From positions 62,001 to 126,000 of the forward strand of contig JAVJVK010000013.1 in the NCBI GenBank assembly GCA_040221175.1: a stretch of 64,000 nucleotides of DNA, written 5' to 3'. Positions 23,731-34,011 of the stretch are shown piece after piece. Below the pieces are notes generated by a model, which was not told the origin of the DNA, ran no database searches, and was given only the letters and a program-made list of their open reading frames with translations. The first letter of the stretch is position 1. Every line of letters starts with the position of its first letter. The DNA comes from Phycisphaerales bacterium. Lineage in GTDB: Bacteria; Planctomycetota; Phycisphaerae; Phycisphaerales; UBA1924. The position numbers and the translations under genes are program-made.

Positions 23731-23833
23731 CTCGCCCCCTCCTCTAGATAAGTAGGCCTGAACCAATAGCCTACCCCAAACCGGCCGTTCCGCCAACGCT
23801 TCTTGCACCAAACCGGCTCCATACCCTCGCCCC

Positions 23834-24514
23834 GTGTTCCTTGCCCTCGTCCTTGCCGCCGCAGCCTACCTGATCGGGGCCATCCCCTTCGGCTACCTCA
23901 TCGCCCGTGCCAAGGGCGTGGACATCTTCAAGGCCGGCTCGGGCAATATCGGGGCCACCAACGTGAAGCGAGTTCTCGGACGTGGGCCGGGCAACCTGTG
24001 CTTCACGCTCGACGTGCTCAAGGGCCTGCTGCCGACCCTTGCCGCGGGGCTTGCGCTCGGCACGCTGGCCGATCTCGACGCGCCGTCCGCCGACGTATGG
24101 CTCTGGCTGCTCACGCCGGTTGCCACCGTGCTGGGACACATGTTCTCGCCTTATCTGGGTTTCCGGGGCGGCAAGGGGGTCGCGACGGGGCTCGGCGCCC
24201 TGCTGGGCGTGTTCTGGGTGCTTTCCGTCGCCGTCGTCGGCGGATTGCTGGTCTGGCTCATCGTCCTGAAGATGTCGCGATACGTCGGTCTCGCGTCGGT
24301 CTGCGCCGCCGCAAGCGTTCCCATCTGGGCGGCCTTGGTCCCGGCGTTCGTCCATGGTGGTTTGCGGCCGGCGGTCTATCCGATGCTTGCAATCGCCACG
24401 CTGCTTGCGCTGCTCGTGGTAGTCCGCCACCGGGGCAATCTCAGCCGCATTGCGGCAGGAACCGAGCCCAAGATCCGCAGCAAAGCAGAGCGCCGGGCCG
24501 CCAGGGCCCAATAA
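23834..24514 (+). CDS. plsY: Acyl-phosphate:glycerol-3-phosphate acyltransferase
   Basis: A 226-residue integral membrane enzyme that makes lysophosphatidate from acyl phosphate and glycerol 3-phosphate, the first step of phospholipid synthesis. All three conserved motifs are present: GAIPFGYLIARAKGVDIFK leading to GSGNIGATNVKRVLG, then DVLKGLLP, and FRGGKGVATGLGALLG. Five hydrophobic helices are visible. It starts at GTG (23834); no upstream ATG fits. The gene is divergent from the dockerin gene at 23044-23730. The C-terminus is a basic tail (RSKAERRAARAQ). Confidence 0.95.
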   Translation: MFLALVLAAAAYLIGAIPFGYLIARAKGVDIFKAGSGNIGATNVKRVLGRGPGNLCFTLDVLKGLLPTLAAGLALGTLADLDAPSADVWLWLLTPVATVLGHMFSPYLGFRGGKGVATGLGALLGVFWVLSVAVVGGLLVWLIVLKMSRYVGLASVCAAASVPIWAALVPAFVHGGLRPAVYPMLAIATLLALLVVVRHRGNLSRIAAGTEPKIRSKAERRAARAQ

Positions 24515-24634
24515 CAACGTCCGAACGTCATTCCGCATCGCGCATGCCGATTGGAGCGGCCCAAACCGTGTTTCGCGCGCCGATTCGCGGCGATCGGCGC
24601 AAAGACATCGTGTGGCTAAGCCGATGCCATAGCG

Positions 24635-24868
24635 ATGCTTACGTATACCGATACAACCCCGCCCGAAGGTCCGTCGCCCAAAGGCAAACGCGCCAAGACG
24701 CCGCCGGCGCCGGACAGCCCGCTGCGGCTGTCGGTGGGTCCGGCCGGCGATTCGGTCGCACAGGTCAACAAGGCTCTGGAGCAGACCCAGCGCCGGCTTG
24801 ACAACCTCCGCGACCTGATCGACCGGTTCGATCTGGACGGCGACGACGACGGCCCCCGCGCCGCCTGA
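24635..24868 (+). CDS. Small hypothetical protein
   Basis: A 77-residue protein with a Pro/Lys-rich N-terminal half (PPEGPSPKGKRAKTPPAP) and a short amphipathic helix (VAQVNKALEQTQRRLDNLRD), ending in an acidic Asp-rich tail. No family is recognised. It lies 120 bases after plsY on the same strand. Codon use fits the neighbourhood, but with no clear ribosome site the call is tentative. Confidence 0.45.
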   Translation: MLTYTDTTPPEGPSPKGKRAKTPPAPDSPLRLSVGPAGDSVAQVNKALEQTQRRLDNLRDLIDRFDLDGDDDGPRAA

Positions 24869-25095
24869 TCGCGACCCATCGGGTTCCCCCTGTCGGGCTC
24901 GTACGCCGCATTCGCGGCGTGTGGGCCCGTGTTCTGTTTGAGGGTCGGCTAGGCCGCGCAAGTGCCGCGATGGGCCTCGGGCTTCATAATCCCTGCACGC
25001 TACACTAGCGATGGGTGCTGGTGGCTCTTTATCACTGCGCCCACTCGAGAGCCGAACACGCCTGCTGGGGTCAAAGACCCGCCGAGGTTTGGATT

Positions 25096-27027
25096 ATGCA
25101 GAACAATTTCGGTCTGAAGGACCTGATCGTCATCGCGCTCATCCTGGGGCTGTTCGTCAGCGTCTGGGTGGCCATCTATCAGGATGACCGCCGCTGGGAC
25201 AAGACCGTCGAGGCCAACGCCAAACTCGAAGCCCTCGAGAAGCAGATCGTCCGGCTGGAGACCGAGATCACCCGCCGCCCGGTCGTCGTCGCCGGCCAGG
25301 GCGCTCCCATGCCCGGCGGCCAACCGGTGACCACCGATACCGCTCCGGCCAGTACCGACTGGGCCCGGGAAGGCGTCGAGGTCACCGTCAGCGAGCCCTG
25401 GACCTTCACCAGCGACCCGCGCGACGACGAAGGCTTCACCCCCGGGGGCGAGTTCACCGAGATCTACGAGGGCCAGCCGCCCAAGCTCACGCCGTACACC
25501 TACGCCGACGTCTACGGCCGTCGCGTGGTGGACCTGGTCTGCGAGAGCCTGGGCTGGTATGACCCCAAGACGCTGAAGATGCGCGGCTTGCTGGCCGAGG
25601 CATGGCAGTACCCCGAGGACGGCACGTGGCTGCGCGTCAAGATTCGCGACGAGGCCCGCTACAGCGACGGCTCGCCCGTGCTGGCCGAAGACGTCCGCTG
25701 GACGTATCAGGATCTGCTCTTCAACATGCAGATCGAGGCCGAACGCTTCCGCAGCGTGTACAACTCGATCGAAGACATCGAGGTCATCGGCGATCCCGAG
25801 ACCAGTCGCGTGGTCGAGTTTACCTTCAAGACGCCCCGGTTCGATAACCTCGACCAGGCGATGGGCTTCAAGATCCTGCCCAAGCACATCTATCAGGAAT
25901 GGATCGCCAGTCCCACGCGGTATAACCAGAGCACGGCCTTGACGATCGGCTCGGGTCCGTTCCGCTTCGCGACGGTCTCGCCCGATTCGCAGTGGAGCCC
26001 GCCCAGCGACATCGTTCTGGTGCGCAACGAGCAGTACTGGGGCCCCAAGCCCGCCCTGGACAGCTACCGCATCACGGTCATCAGCGATTACACCACCAAG
26101 CTCATCGCCTACAACAGCGGCCGCGGCGACATGATGCGTCCCAACGCCCAGCAGTTCGTCGAGCAGCGTGCCGATCAGCGATTCCTGGAGCAGCACGATC
26201 CCCGCATCTGGTACAACATGCGCGGTGGCTACTCCTTCATCGCCTGGCAGTGCGGCCCACGCAACGGCCAGAAGCTGACCCCCTTCCACGATGCCCGCGT
26301 CCGCAAGGCCATGACGATGATGATCGACCGCGATCGCATCCGTCGTGACATCTCCAAGAACCTCGTGCGTCCGGCCACGGGCCCGTTCCTCAGCTCCACG
26401 CCGCAGTCGAATCCCGAGATCGAGCCGTGGCCGCACGACCCCGACGCCGGGCTCGCGCTCCTGGCCGAGGCCGGATGGGAGGACCGCGACGGCGACGGCA
26501 TGCTCGAGGACGAAGATGGCAACCCCTTCACCTTCGAGTTCACCTTCTCCAACGGGTCCGACTCGACGCTCCAGATGGCCAACTTCATGAAGGCCGACTT
26601 TGCGCGTTACGGCATCGACATGCAGCTGCGCACCATCGACTGGTCGGTGCTCGTTGACATCCTCAACCGCCGCGACTTCGACGCCATCACCTTCGCGTGG
26701 TCGGCCTCGGCGCCCGAGAGCGACCCCTACCAGATCTGGCACTCGGACAACATCGAGAACCAGGGCGACAACTTCATCCAGTGGAACAGCCCCGAGGCCG
26801 ACACGCTCATCGAGAAGGGACGTCAGACGCTGGACTTCGATGAACGCATGAAGGTCTGGCACGAGCTGCACTCGGTCTATCACGAAGAGCAGCCGTACAC
26901 GTTCATGAACGAGATCCCCTGGATTCGCTTCACGACCAAGCGGTCGGGCAACATCCAGGAGTACAACTCGGGCCTGCAGTACGCCGAGTTCTGGGTCGGC
27001 CGCGAGAGCCAGCCCACGCAGAACTGA
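25096..27027 (+). CDS. Oligopeptide ABC transporter substrate-binding protein, membrane-anchored
   Basis: A 643-residue family 5 (OppA/DppA) solute-binding protein, first gene of a peptide importer operon. Instead of a cleaved signal it has an N-terminal membrane anchor (about residues 8-28, LIVIALILGLFVSVWVAI) followed by a short coiled coil (KTVEANAKLEALEKQIVRL). Family regions include RGLLAEAWQYPEDGTWLRVK, the DGSPVLAEDVRWTYQD motif, and TALTIGSGPFRF. The ligand-pocket C-terminal lobe contains DFDAITFAWSASAPESDPYQ. The ATG at 25096 is chosen because GAGG lies a few bases before it; the extended frame to 25015 has no ribosome site. Confidence 0.92.
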   Translation: MQNNFGLKDLIVIALILGLFVSVWVAIYQDDRRWDKTVEANAKLEALEKQIVRLETEITRRPVVVAGQGAPMPGGQPVTTDTAPASTDWAREGVEVTVSEPWTFTSDPRDDEGFTPGGEFTEIYEGQPPKLTPYTYADVYGRRVVDLVCESLGWYDPKTLKMRGLLAEAWQYPEDGTWLRVKIRDEARYSDGSPVLAEDVRWTYQDLLFNMQIEAERFRSVYNSIEDIEVIGDPETSRVVEFTFKTPRFDNLDQAMGFKILPKHIYQEWIASPTRYNQSTALTIGSGPFRFATVSPDSQWSPPSDIVLVRNEQYWGPKPALDSYRITVISDYTTKLIAYNSGRGDMMRPNAQQFVEQRADQRFLEQHDPRIWYNMRGGYSFIAWQCGPRNGQKLTPFHDARVRKAMTMMIDRDRIRRDISKNLVRPATGPFLSSTPQSNPEIEPWPHDPDAGLALLAEAGWEDRDGDGMLEDEDGNPFTFEFTFSNGSDSTLQMANFMKADFARYGIDMQLRTIDWSVLVDILNRRDFDAITFAWSASAPESDPYQIWHSDNIENQGDNFIQWNSPEADTLIEKGRQTLDFDERMKVWHELHSVYHEEQPYTFMNEIPWIRFTTKRSGNIQEYNSGLQYAEFWVGRESQPTQN

Positions 27028-27096
27028 CGTCGCCCGAGGCGTTCGCGCCCCGGCTCGCGCCGCGATCCATTTCCTCGTTCACGAGCGCCACCGCGT

Positions 27097-28632
27097 ATGA
27101 CCACTTACATCATCCGACGCCTGTTCCTCATGATCCCCACGGTGATCGGCATGACCCTGCTGATCTTCCTTCTCGTGGCCATGAGCCCCGGCGGCGTCGG
27201 CGCCGCCCTTCAGGTTTCGGGCGGCGGACAGATGGACTCCGGTAGCGTCGCCCAGCAGCGGGCATACCTCGAAGATCGATACGGGCTCGATGCGCCGTAT
27301 CTCGTCCAATACGTGCGGTGGCTTGGCCGGGTCAGCCCGATCAAGTTCGGCGCCCGCGACCAGTTCACGCCGAGCGGCGAGCGATTCTCCGAGCCCAAGA
27401 AGATCGATGCGCCGCCCCTGTGGCAGTGGTTTGCCGAAGACTTGCCCGAAGCCGAGCCCGCCGCAGAGGTCGTCCCTCCGGACGATGCCGAGGCCCGCGC
27501 CCAGATCTATCGCCGAGCGGCAGGCAACTACGCCCAGGTGCGTGCGGCGTACCTGGGATCGCGCACGCGGTTCGAGATCGCCATGGGCGATCTGGCCAAG
27601 GCCATCGACCACCCCGAAGCCGTCAAGGATCGCGGACAGATCAAGCCCGGACCCGCAAAGCGCATCGGTAAGAGCGCGTTCGCGTCGGCCGACGAAGCGC
27701 TCTGGGCAACGGCCGAGGCTCGCGCCGCCGACATGCTGCGCGACTACGAGCTCCTGTTGAACGCGACGGCGCGCTCGCAGGCGGTGTTCGACGCCAAGCT
27801 GTTCCGGCAGGCCGGCGTGCCGATCATCCCCGGCACCGTGTCGCTTGCCGCTCCCGACCTGGGCATGAGCTTCTCGCGTTCGCGCCCCGTATCGACGCTG
27901 ATCTGGGAGGCGCTCCCGGTCACGCTGATGCTGAACCTGATCGCGGTGCCGATCATCTATTTCGTTGCCATTCCTTCGGGCGTGCTGGCCGCCAGCCGGC
28001 AGGGCTCGCTGGTCGACGTGGGCCTGGGAGCCTTCTACGTGGCCCTGTGGTCGATCCCGGTCGTGTGGGCGGGCGTGCTGGCGGTGGGCTTTCTGGCAAG
28101 CAAGGACTGGCTGGGCTGGTTCCCCGTCACCGGGCTGCACTCGCCCGAGGCCGAGTCGATGACCATGCTGCCCCAGGTGGTCGAAGGGCGCTGGCAGCGG
28201 GGCTACATCCTCGACACGCTGTGGCACCTGGTGCTGCCCGTGGCGTGCCTGGTGTACACCGGCTTTGCGATCTTGAGCAAGCAGACTCGCGCAGCGATGC
28301 TGGAGAACTTCAACGCCGACTACGTGCGCACGGCCAAGGCCAAGGGCGTCTCGCACAAGGACGTGGTCTTCCGCCACGTGTTCCGCAACAGCTTGCTTCC
28401 GATCATCACGATGTTCGTCTCGATCTTCCCGGCCATGCTGGGCGGTTCGGTCGTCATCGAGCGCATCTTCAGCGTGCCGGGCATGGGCAGCCTGATCATC
28501 GACGCCATCGGGCTGCGTGATCGCGAGTTGCTCATGGCCAACGCCCTGATCGTCGGCCTGGTGAACATGCTGGCGCTGCTGCTTGCCGACATCCTGTATG
28601 CCCTTGCAGACCCACGGATCTCCTACGACTGA
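27097..28632 (+). CDS. Oligopeptide ABC transporter permease, OppB type, enlarged
   Basis: A 511-residue permease. The usual OppB start is present (MTTYIIRRLFLMIPTVIGMT with the first helix). After YGLDAPYLVQYVRWLGRV there is an insertion of roughly 190 mostly hydrophilic, helical residues (about 80-265) before the standard DLGMSFSRSRPVSTLIWEAL. Normal OppB is about 310 residues. The rest is typical: five further helices and the EAA loop (YVRTAKAKGVSHKDVVFRHV). The stop overlaps the next gene's ATG by one base (TGATG at 28630-28634). Confidence 0.93.
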   Translation: MTTYIIRRLFLMIPTVIGMTLLIFLLVAMSPGGVGAALQVSGGGQMDSGSVAQQRAYLEDRYGLDAPYLVQYVRWLGRVSPIKFGARDQFTPSGERFSEPKKIDAPPLWQWFAEDLPEAEPAAEVVPPDDAEARAQIYRRAAGNYAQVRAAYLGSRTRFEIAMGDLAKAIDHPEAVKDRGQIKPGPAKRIGKSAFASADEALWATAEARAADMLRDYELLLNATARSQAVFDAKLFRQAGVPIIPGTVSLAAPDLGMSFSRSRPVSTLIWEALPVTLMLNLIAVPIIYFVAIPSGVLAASRQGSLVDVGLGAFYVALWSIPVVWAGVLAVGFLASKDWLGWFPVTGLHSPEAESMTMLPQVVEGRWQRGYILDTLWHLVLPVACLVYTGFAILSKQTRAAMLENFNADYVRTAKAKGVSHKDVVFRHVFRNSLLPIITMFVSIFPAMLGGSVVIERIFSVPGMGSLIIDAIGLRDRELLMANALIVGLVNMLALLLADILYALADPRISYD

Positions 28633-30851
28633 TGAAGAACGAACCGACCACATCGAGCGAGGCCGGCGGCGTGCCCGGGCCCATGGACGATCCGGGCAAG
28701 GACATGCGCGCCCCCGGCGACTTCGAGGGCGAGCAGGAGCTGACCTCGGTCACCGGCGTGCACCTGATGCAGGGCATCGGGCATCGGCCGGCCGAAGGCT
28801 TCTGGACCGAGGCCTGGAAGCAGGTCTTCAAGCGTCCGGGCGCGGTCATCGGCATCGCATGGGTGGCGATGATCGCATTCTTCGCCGTCTTTGCGCCGCT
28901 GGTGGCCAATGGACATCCGATCCTGATGGTCGCCCAGCCGGACGTGAACCCGCTGGCCAAGCTACTGGGTGATCTCGGCCCTGCCATCACCAGCTTCGAT
29001 GGCGTCCGCTTGATCCTGTTCACCCTGATCTGGTCGGCCGCATGGATACTCGCGCCTCGTCGATTGCCCATGCCTGCGCTGGCCGGTCTTGCCTTGCTGG
29101 TGACGGGCGTGTTTGCGTTGCGGGTGTTCGCCCAGTTCTTCATCGGCAAGAGCGAGGAAGAACTCGGCTCGGCGCTCTATGGCTTCGCGCAGTTCCTGCT
29201 GGGCCGACCCCAGGACGGGCAAGCCACCAGCTTCGCCTTCCAGATCATCGTGGACCTTGCGGCCACTGGTGGTCTCGTCTGGGCGGCCGGCGCGTTCGAC
29301 CTTTCGCGGCGGGCGCGCATCGCCACCACGCCGGTGCTCTGGCTCGTTGCGATCGGTTCGCTCGTTGGCATCGCCGCGGGCATCGACGAGCAGGCGCCGG
29401 TGCGGAGCCCCTTGCTGCGCTACCTCACGGTGGTCGATCTCACGCTGCTGGTTGGTGCGATGGTGGGGCTGGTGTTGCTCGTGCCTCGTTGGTGGGGCTC
29501 GCGTGGCGATCGCGCGAAGGTGCTGCTGACCGTTTCGCTGCAGGCCGGGCTGACCATGCTGGTGCACTCGATCGTGAGCGGGCAGGCGGCCAACCGCGAC
29601 GCGGCCCCGTGGCTGCGTGCCTTCGAGCGCCAGCCGTACTTCGAGACCATCGCCTCGCTCATCATCGCCGCGGTCATCGGCGGGCTCTTCATCGTGGCCC
29701 ACCCCCTGAACAAGCTGCGCAACCGTGCGGGCGTCGCCTTGCTGGTGGGGCTCGTGATGTTCGGGCTGATGGCGGTCCGCTGGTCCACGCCGCTGCCCAA
29801 CTTCCGCTACGTCGCCCAGGAGACCCAGGGCCGCATCAGCGCGATCTACACGATCATCCCGTGGTCGCCCAACCAGGGCGGGACGGCCGTCGACCTCCTG
29901 CCGCCGGGCAGCACCGTGTATTCACAGGTGCTCAAGGGTCTGGAAGACGTCGCGCTCAGCGATCGATCGCGCAGCACGGGCACGCCGGTGGAAGAGATGC
30001 CGCTGGACGCCGAAGTGCTCGCTGCCATCGAGGACCAACTCGGCTACGCGGCCGACACGCTGCCGACCGATCCCGATGTGGCCTTCGCCGTCGTGGCCGA
30101 GGCAGCGGCGGCAGATCCCGATCTGGACGTGGCGGGCGCGATCGATCTGCTCGAGTCGCTGCCCGGGCCAGCGTACGTGCTCGGCACCGATTCGGGCGGG
30201 CAGGACATGCTCAGCCAGTTGCTTCACGCCTGCCGGCTGTCGATTTCTATCGGGCTGGTCTCGACGGCCATCGCGGTGGTCATCGGCGTGACGGTGGGCG
30301 CGCTCATGGGCTACTTCGGCGGATGGGTCGACATGCTGCTCTACCGCGTGGTGGAGGTCTTCATGGCCATCCCGCTGCTGTTCCTGCTGATCGTCGCCGC
30401 CGCCGTGCTGCCCCGCAATACCTACGTCATGATGGCCATCATCGGGTGCGTCACGTGGACGGGCAGCGCACGCTTCATTCGCGCCGAGTTCTACAAGCTT
30501 CGAAATCAGGACTTCGTCCAGTCGGCCCGCTCGGTCGGCCTGCCGCTTCGCAGCGTGCTGTTCAAGCACATGCTGCCCAATGGCGTAACGCCCGTGCTGG
30601 TGGATGCATCATTCGCCATCGCGGCGGCAATCCTTGCCGAGGCCGTGCTGAGCTACCTGGGCCTGGGGCCTGCAAACCAGGCAAGCTGGGGCCGACTGCT
30701 GAGCGACGCGAATAACCAGGTTGGCAAGTTCATGTGGTGGCTGGCCATCTTCCCCGGTTTTGCCATCTTCCTGACCGTGCTGAGCTACAACCTCATCGGC
30801 GAGGCGCTCCGCGACGCCATCGATCCCAAGCTCAAGAAGGCCCGCGTGTGA
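28632..30851 (+). CDS. Oligopeptide ABC transporter permease, OppC type, with extra membrane domain
   Basis: A 739-residue permease, more than twice the usual OppC length. The N-terminus has the OppC_N-like helix ([20 protein letters not shown]). About 300 residues with roughly eight extra hydrophobic segments follow (for example [20 protein letters not shown]), then a soluble part of about 130 residues. The permease core begins at [20 protein letters not shown] (near residue 510) and includes the EAA loop ([20 protein letters not shown]). It is coupled to the OppB gene by a one-base overlap. The extra helices may be a fused module unique to this lineage. Confidence 0.92.
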   Translation: MKNEPTTSSEAGGVPGPMDDPGKDMRAPGDFEGEQELTSVTGVHLMQGIGHRPAEGFWTEAWKQVFKRPGAVIGIAWVAMIAFFAVFAPLVANGHPILMVAQPDVNPLAKLLGDLGPAITSFDGVRLILFTLIWSAAWILAPRRLPMPALAGLALLVTGVFALRVFAQFFIGKSEEELGSALYGFAQFLLGRPQDGQATSFAFQIIVDLAATGGLVWAAGAFDLSRRARIATTPVLWLVAIGSLVGIAAGIDEQAPVRSPLLRYLTVVDLTLLVGAMVGLVLLVPRWWGSRGDRAKVLLTVSLQAGLTMLVHSIVSGQAANRDAAPWLRAFERQPYFETIASLIIAAVIGGLFIVAHPLNKLRNRAGVALLVGLVMFGLMAVRWSTPLPNFRYVAQETQGRISAIYTIIPWSPNQGGTAVDLLPPGSTVYSQVLKGLEDVALSDRSRSTGTPVEEMPLDAEVLAAIEDQLGYAADTLPTDPDVAFAVVAEAAAADPDLDVAGAIDLLESLPGPAYVLGTDSGGQDMLSQLLHACRLSISIGLVSTAIAVVIGVTVGALMGYFGGWVDMLLYRVVEVFMAIPLLFLLIVAAAVLPRNTYVMMAIIGCVTWTGSARFIRAEFYKLRNQDFVQSARSVGLPLRSVLFKHMLPNGVTPVLVDASFAIAAAILAEAVLSYLGLGPANQASWGRLLSDANNQVGKFMWWLAIFPGFAIFLTVLSYNLIGEALRDAIDPKLKKARV

Positions 30852-30912
30852 TCACGGTGCCGACGCCACACCCCCGGACGAAGAACGAGCCAGACGACTA
30901 CGGAGTCCCGAC

Positions 30913-32055
30913 TTGACCGACGCGACCACACTCAAGAGCACCAAGGCCGGCGACGTTGATCCCAACGCCAAGCCACTGATCCAGGTGCGTGATCTTGCCG
31001 TCTCGTTCGACAATGGGAATGGTCCGCGCATCCAGGCCGTCGACGGGGTGCGCATGACCATCTACCCGCGCCAGACGCTCGCCGTGGTGGGAGAGAGCGG
31101 CTGCGGAAAGAGCGTGACGGCGATGAGTTCCATGCAACTCGTGCCCCGTCCGCCCGGCCGCTTCGATCGCGGTCAGATCCAGTTCCGAACCGAGGACGGC
31201 AACACCATCGACCTGCTCCGCCAGAGCGAAAAGGAGATGCGTGAGATCCGCGGCAACGACATCGCCATGATCTTCCAGGAGCCCATGACCAGCCTCAACC
31301 CGGTGTACACCGTGGGCGATCAGATCATGGAAGCCATCCTGTTACACCAGAGCGTCAGCGCGAGCAAGGCCCGTGACATCGCCCTGGAAGCCATGCGATC
31401 GGTGGGCATCCCCGACGTCGAGAAGCGCATCAAGGCCTATCCCCACCAGTTCAGTGGTGGCATGCGTCAGCGCGTGATGATCGCGATGGCCCTGGCCTGT
31501 CGTCCGCGACTGTTGCTGGCCGACGAGCCGACCACCGCGTTGGACGTGACCATCCAGGCTCAGATCCTCGAGTTGCTCTCGTCGCTCAAGGACGAGATGG
31601 ACATGGCCGTCATGCTCATCACCCACGACCTGGGCGTGGTGGCCGAGAACGCCGACGTGGTATGCGTCATGTACGCCGGGCGCGTAGTCGAGTACGGCAC
31701 CGTGTTCGACGTCTTCGACAACCCCATGCACCCCTACACGCGCGGGCTGCTGGCGAGCATTCCCAAGATCGGCAGCCGGCTCGATCGCCTGGTGACCATC
31801 AAGGAGGTCGTCGAAGACGAGGCCCAGTTCAAGCGCCTGCCCGGAGCCGACCAGGGCGTGCGCCCGTGGTGGCCCTGGCACAAGCCGCCGGCAGACCTTG
31901 CCGCCAAGGACGAACCCGCCGGCGATTACTACCTCCAGGAAGTCGAGAAGGGCCACTGGGTCGGCGTGTGGCGGACGCGTGCCGTCAGCGACCACGAGAG
32001 CCGCCCGCCGGACCTGAACTATCGCGCTAAGCGTGAGGCCGTTGCCAGCGTTTGA
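30913..32055 (+). CDS. Oligopeptide ABC transporter ATP-binding protein, OppD/DppD type
   Basis: A 380-residue ATPase. Walker A is GESGCGKS, the Q-loop region is [17 protein letters not shown], the signature is [15 protein letters not shown], and Walker B is [12 protein letters not shown] with a following ITHDLGV His switch. The oligopeptide-type C-terminal extension ([13 protein letters not shown]) is present, plus about 60 further residues ([20 protein letters not shown]). It starts at TTG (30913), with CGGAG seven bases upstream. No OppF partner follows, so either this ATPase forms a homodimer or a second ATPase lies elsewhere. Confidence 0.93.
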   Translation: MTDATTLKSTKAGDVDPNAKPLIQVRDLAVSFDNGNGPRIQAVDGVRMTIYPRQTLAVVGESGCGKSVTAMSSMQLVPRPPGRFDRGQIQFRTEDGNTIDLLRQSEKEMREIRGNDIAMIFQEPMTSLNPVYTVGDQIMEAILLHQSVSASKARDIALEAMRSVGIPDVEKRIKAYPHQFSGGMRQRVMIAMALACRPRLLLADEPTTALDVTIQAQILELLSSLKDEMDMAVMLITHDLGVVAENADVVCVMYAGRVVEYGTVFDVFDNPMHPYTRGLLASIPKIGSRLDRLVTIKEVVEDEAQFKRLPGADQGVRPWWPWHKPPADLAAKDEPAGDYYLQEVEKGHWVGVWRTRAVSDHESRPPDLNYRAKREAVASV

Positions 32056-32084
32056 GCGCCCTTGCATCAACCAAGCGAGGCGCC

Positions 32085-33176
32085 ATGCCCGCCGTCATGA
32101 TCCTGGCCGACGAAGACTTCGCCTCGCGCGAGCGCGATCTGCTCTCGCGGCTGGAGGTCGGCCTGGTTACCGGCGGCACGCGCGTGTTCCATGCCGTGCC
32201 CGATACGCTGCCCGAGTTGCTCGACGGGCGGGTGTTCTCCCAGGCCATCGGCTACACGCCCCACGGCCCGCTGCCGCCGCTCGGTCGCCGGGCGCGGAGC
32301 CTGGCGCAACAGGCCCTCGAGTCGAGCGGCAGCGACGGCGTCGCGCTCGTTCACGTGTTCGGCGCCCAGGCGTGGCCCCTGGCCTTCGAAACGGCAGGCC
32401 TGCTGGGGGCCGGGCTCGTTCTGGAGGTCTACAGCGCGCCATTGGCCGACGCGCTGGGCGGCGCACACCTGGACAGCGTTGACGATCGCGTCATCGCAAG
32501 CGTCCCGAGCCCGGGCCTGGAACGTCGCTGCCTTCGCAAACTCGACAGCCGGCACCTCAGGCTCGTCCGCTGGGGCGTCCATGCCGAGCCCAGTTCGGGT
32601 GCCGATCGGCCCATGGCCGCGGGCGATCGTCCAGCCGTCCTGCTGGCGGGTACGGGCCATGATCGCGAGTGCTGGGCCCATGCGATGGAAGCGCTCTCGC
32701 GCGTTCGGCTCGATGGCGATCAACCCCCGCTCATCTTCGCTGATGCCGACGCGGCCCATCATGCTCACCTGCGGACGGTGGTCGAGCGACTGGCCATGGC
32801 CGAGCACGTGAGCTTCGTGCCCTCGGTCGAGGCCCACCGCGAGCCAGCCCTGCGTGTCGACGCGCTGCTTGTGCCCGAGGCCCTGCACGAACACCGAAGC
32901 ATGGTGCTCGACGCCCACGCCCAGGGCATCCTCGTCGCGGCGGTGACGGATCCGATCATCGACGAACTCGGCCCGGACTATGGGGTCACGCAACTCGATC
33001 CGGGTGATCCCGATCGATGGGCCGAAGAACTCCGCCGCGTCTTCGAAGACAAGCGGCTGGCCGAGGAGCGCCGCGGCAAGGGCCTGGAAGCCATCGAGCG
33101 CTTTCACGTTGGAGCCGCCCACGTGGCCGCGGTCGAGTCGATCTATGCGGGCATGACGGCCGGGAAGTCCGGATAA
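32085..33176 (+). CDS. Glycosyltransferase-like protein
   Basis: A 363-residue protein with a two-lobed Rossmann pattern like GT-B glycosyltransferases of family 4. The N-terminal lobe carries MILADEDFASRERDLLSRLE and VALVHVFGAQAWPLAFETAG. The C-terminal lobe has a strand-helix series (AVLLAGTGHDRECWAHAMEA, VERLAMAEHVSFVPSVEAHR) and the acceptor-end VDALLVPEALHEHRSMVLDA, followed by the usual Leu/Glu-rich terminal helix. The Glu-x7-Glu donor motif is only partly preserved. The ATG at 32085 (GAGG upstream) is preferred; a TTG at 32052 would overlap the oppD stop by four bases. Function in the peptide-transport operon is unclear. Confidence 0.7.
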   Translation: MPAVMILADEDFASRERDLLSRLEVGLVTGGTRVFHAVPDTLPELLDGRVFSQAIGYTPHGPLPPLGRRARSLAQQALESSGSDGVALVHVFGAQAWPLAFETAGLLGAGLVLEVYSAPLADALGGAHLDSVDDRVIASVPSPGLERRCLRKLDSRHLRLVRWGVHAEPSSGADRPMAAGDRPAVLLAGTGHDRECWAHAMEALSRVRLDGDQPPLIFADADAAHHAHLRTVVERLAMAEHVSFVPSVEAHREPALRVDALLVPEALHEHRSMVLDAHAQGILVAAVTDPIIDELGPDYGVTQLDPGDPDRWAEELRRVFEDKRLAEERRGKGLEAIERFHVGAAHVAAVESIYAGMTAGKSG

Positions 33177-33230
33177 GTCAGGCTGTGCGGGTCCTCCGGG
33201 CGTGTGCTTGAACCATTTTTGGCTCTCGAT

Positions 33231-33261
33231 GCATAAAGCCTTGCAACAGATTGGTTTATGC
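33231..33261. promoter_or_regulatory. Inverted repeat upstream of the secreted protein gene
   Basis: GCATAAA (33231-33237) and TTTATGC (33255-33261) are perfect 7-bp arms in an unusually AT-rich patch about 75-100 bases before the start at 33335. It could be an operator. No -35/-10 pair here is convincing. Confidence 0.3.
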
Positions 33262-33334
33262 GGTTGAATAGTCCTGTGCAGGGGGTCTGACCCACACGCC
33301 GCCCGGAGGGTGGCAGAGCGGGAGAAGTGAAGAT

Positions 33335-33925
33335 ATGAAGAACGGAACTGCAATCGCATTGCTTGCTTGTGGCGCGATGGCCGGCTCGGCCCTTGCCCAG
33401 GGCCTGCACCCGGTCAGCGACGTGCGCACGGTGGAAGCCGCCACGTCCTCCAGCGACGCTCAGGGCGAGACCCGGATCGTCGTCGAAGTGCCGACCATGG
33501 ATCGGCTCGAGCCATTCCAGCGGTTTGTCATCAACCCCCACGAGCGTCAGAACGACCCGTCGCGCTTCGAGATTCGCGTCGATGGAACCATCCGCAACTA
33601 CGCCCGCGTGACCAACGGCTTCGTCCGCGCCCAGCGGTACGTGGCCGATCGTCTGGAAGAAGCCAGGCTCGCGTGGCTGCGCGAGAACGCGGCGGTGACC
33701 TCTTATGCCGGTGAGCGCGTCGGCGCAGACCGCGCCGCCATCGTGCCCCGAGCGACGATCCGCATGCCCGAAGGCGCCAGCGGAGGCGGGGGTTTCCGCG
33801 TGCAGGCGCCTGCGTCTGACCGTGCCCGCCTGGTCGCCGCGTTGGAGCGCATGAAGGCCCACGAGGCAACGGTGCGTGCCTCTGCCGAACCCGAGCAGGA
33901 GGCGACGGTCGCGTCCGCCGACTGA
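33335..33925 (+). CDS. Secreted hypothetical protein
   Basis: A 196-residue exported protein: signal peptide MKNGTAIALLACGAMAGSAL (cleavage at ALA-QG), then a charged soluble region with no family match. Its middle (RFVINPHERQNDPSRFEIRV, then TNGFVRAQRYVADRLEEARL) is predicted mixed strand and helix. The C-terminus is helical and Ala/Glu-rich. It stands alone with its own terminator (33957-33994). GGAG lies in the leader about ten bases from the ATG. Confidence 0.75.
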   Translation: MKNGTAIALLACGAMAGSALAQGLHPVSDVRTVEAATSSSDAQGETRIVVEVPTMDRLEPFQRFVINPHERQNDPSRFEIRVDGTIRNYARVTNGFVRAQRYVADRLEEARLAWLRENAAVTSYAGERVGADRAAIVPRATIRMPEGASGGGGFRVQAPASDRARLVAALERMKAHEATVRASAEPEQEATVASAD

Positions 33926-33956
33926 TCTCGTCCGAGAACGTTCTCCTTCTTTGCCT

Positions 33957-33994
33957 GGGGGGCCCTGCTGCGTGGTGGGGCCCTTCCTTTTTGG
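33957..33994 (+). terminator. Terminator of the secreted protein gene
   Basis: Two GGGCCC blocks (about 33960-33965 and 33978-33983) can pair across an 11-12 base loop; TTCCTTTTT follows. It lies about 35 bases past the stop at 33925 and just before xseA. Confidence 0.6.
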
Positions 33995-34011
33995 GGTGCG
34001 ATAATCTGTGG

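Noticed and set aside
24960-25015. CATAAT near 24987 as the -10 box of the peptide importer operon
   Set aside because: The hexamer is close to consensus but there is no acceptable -35 box at 16-18 bases, so it was not listed.
32052-32084. TTG start for the glycosyltransferase-like gene overlapping the oppD stop
   Set aside because: Possible because of the four-base overlap, but the ATG at 32085 has GAGG upstream and begins right at the first conserved strand.
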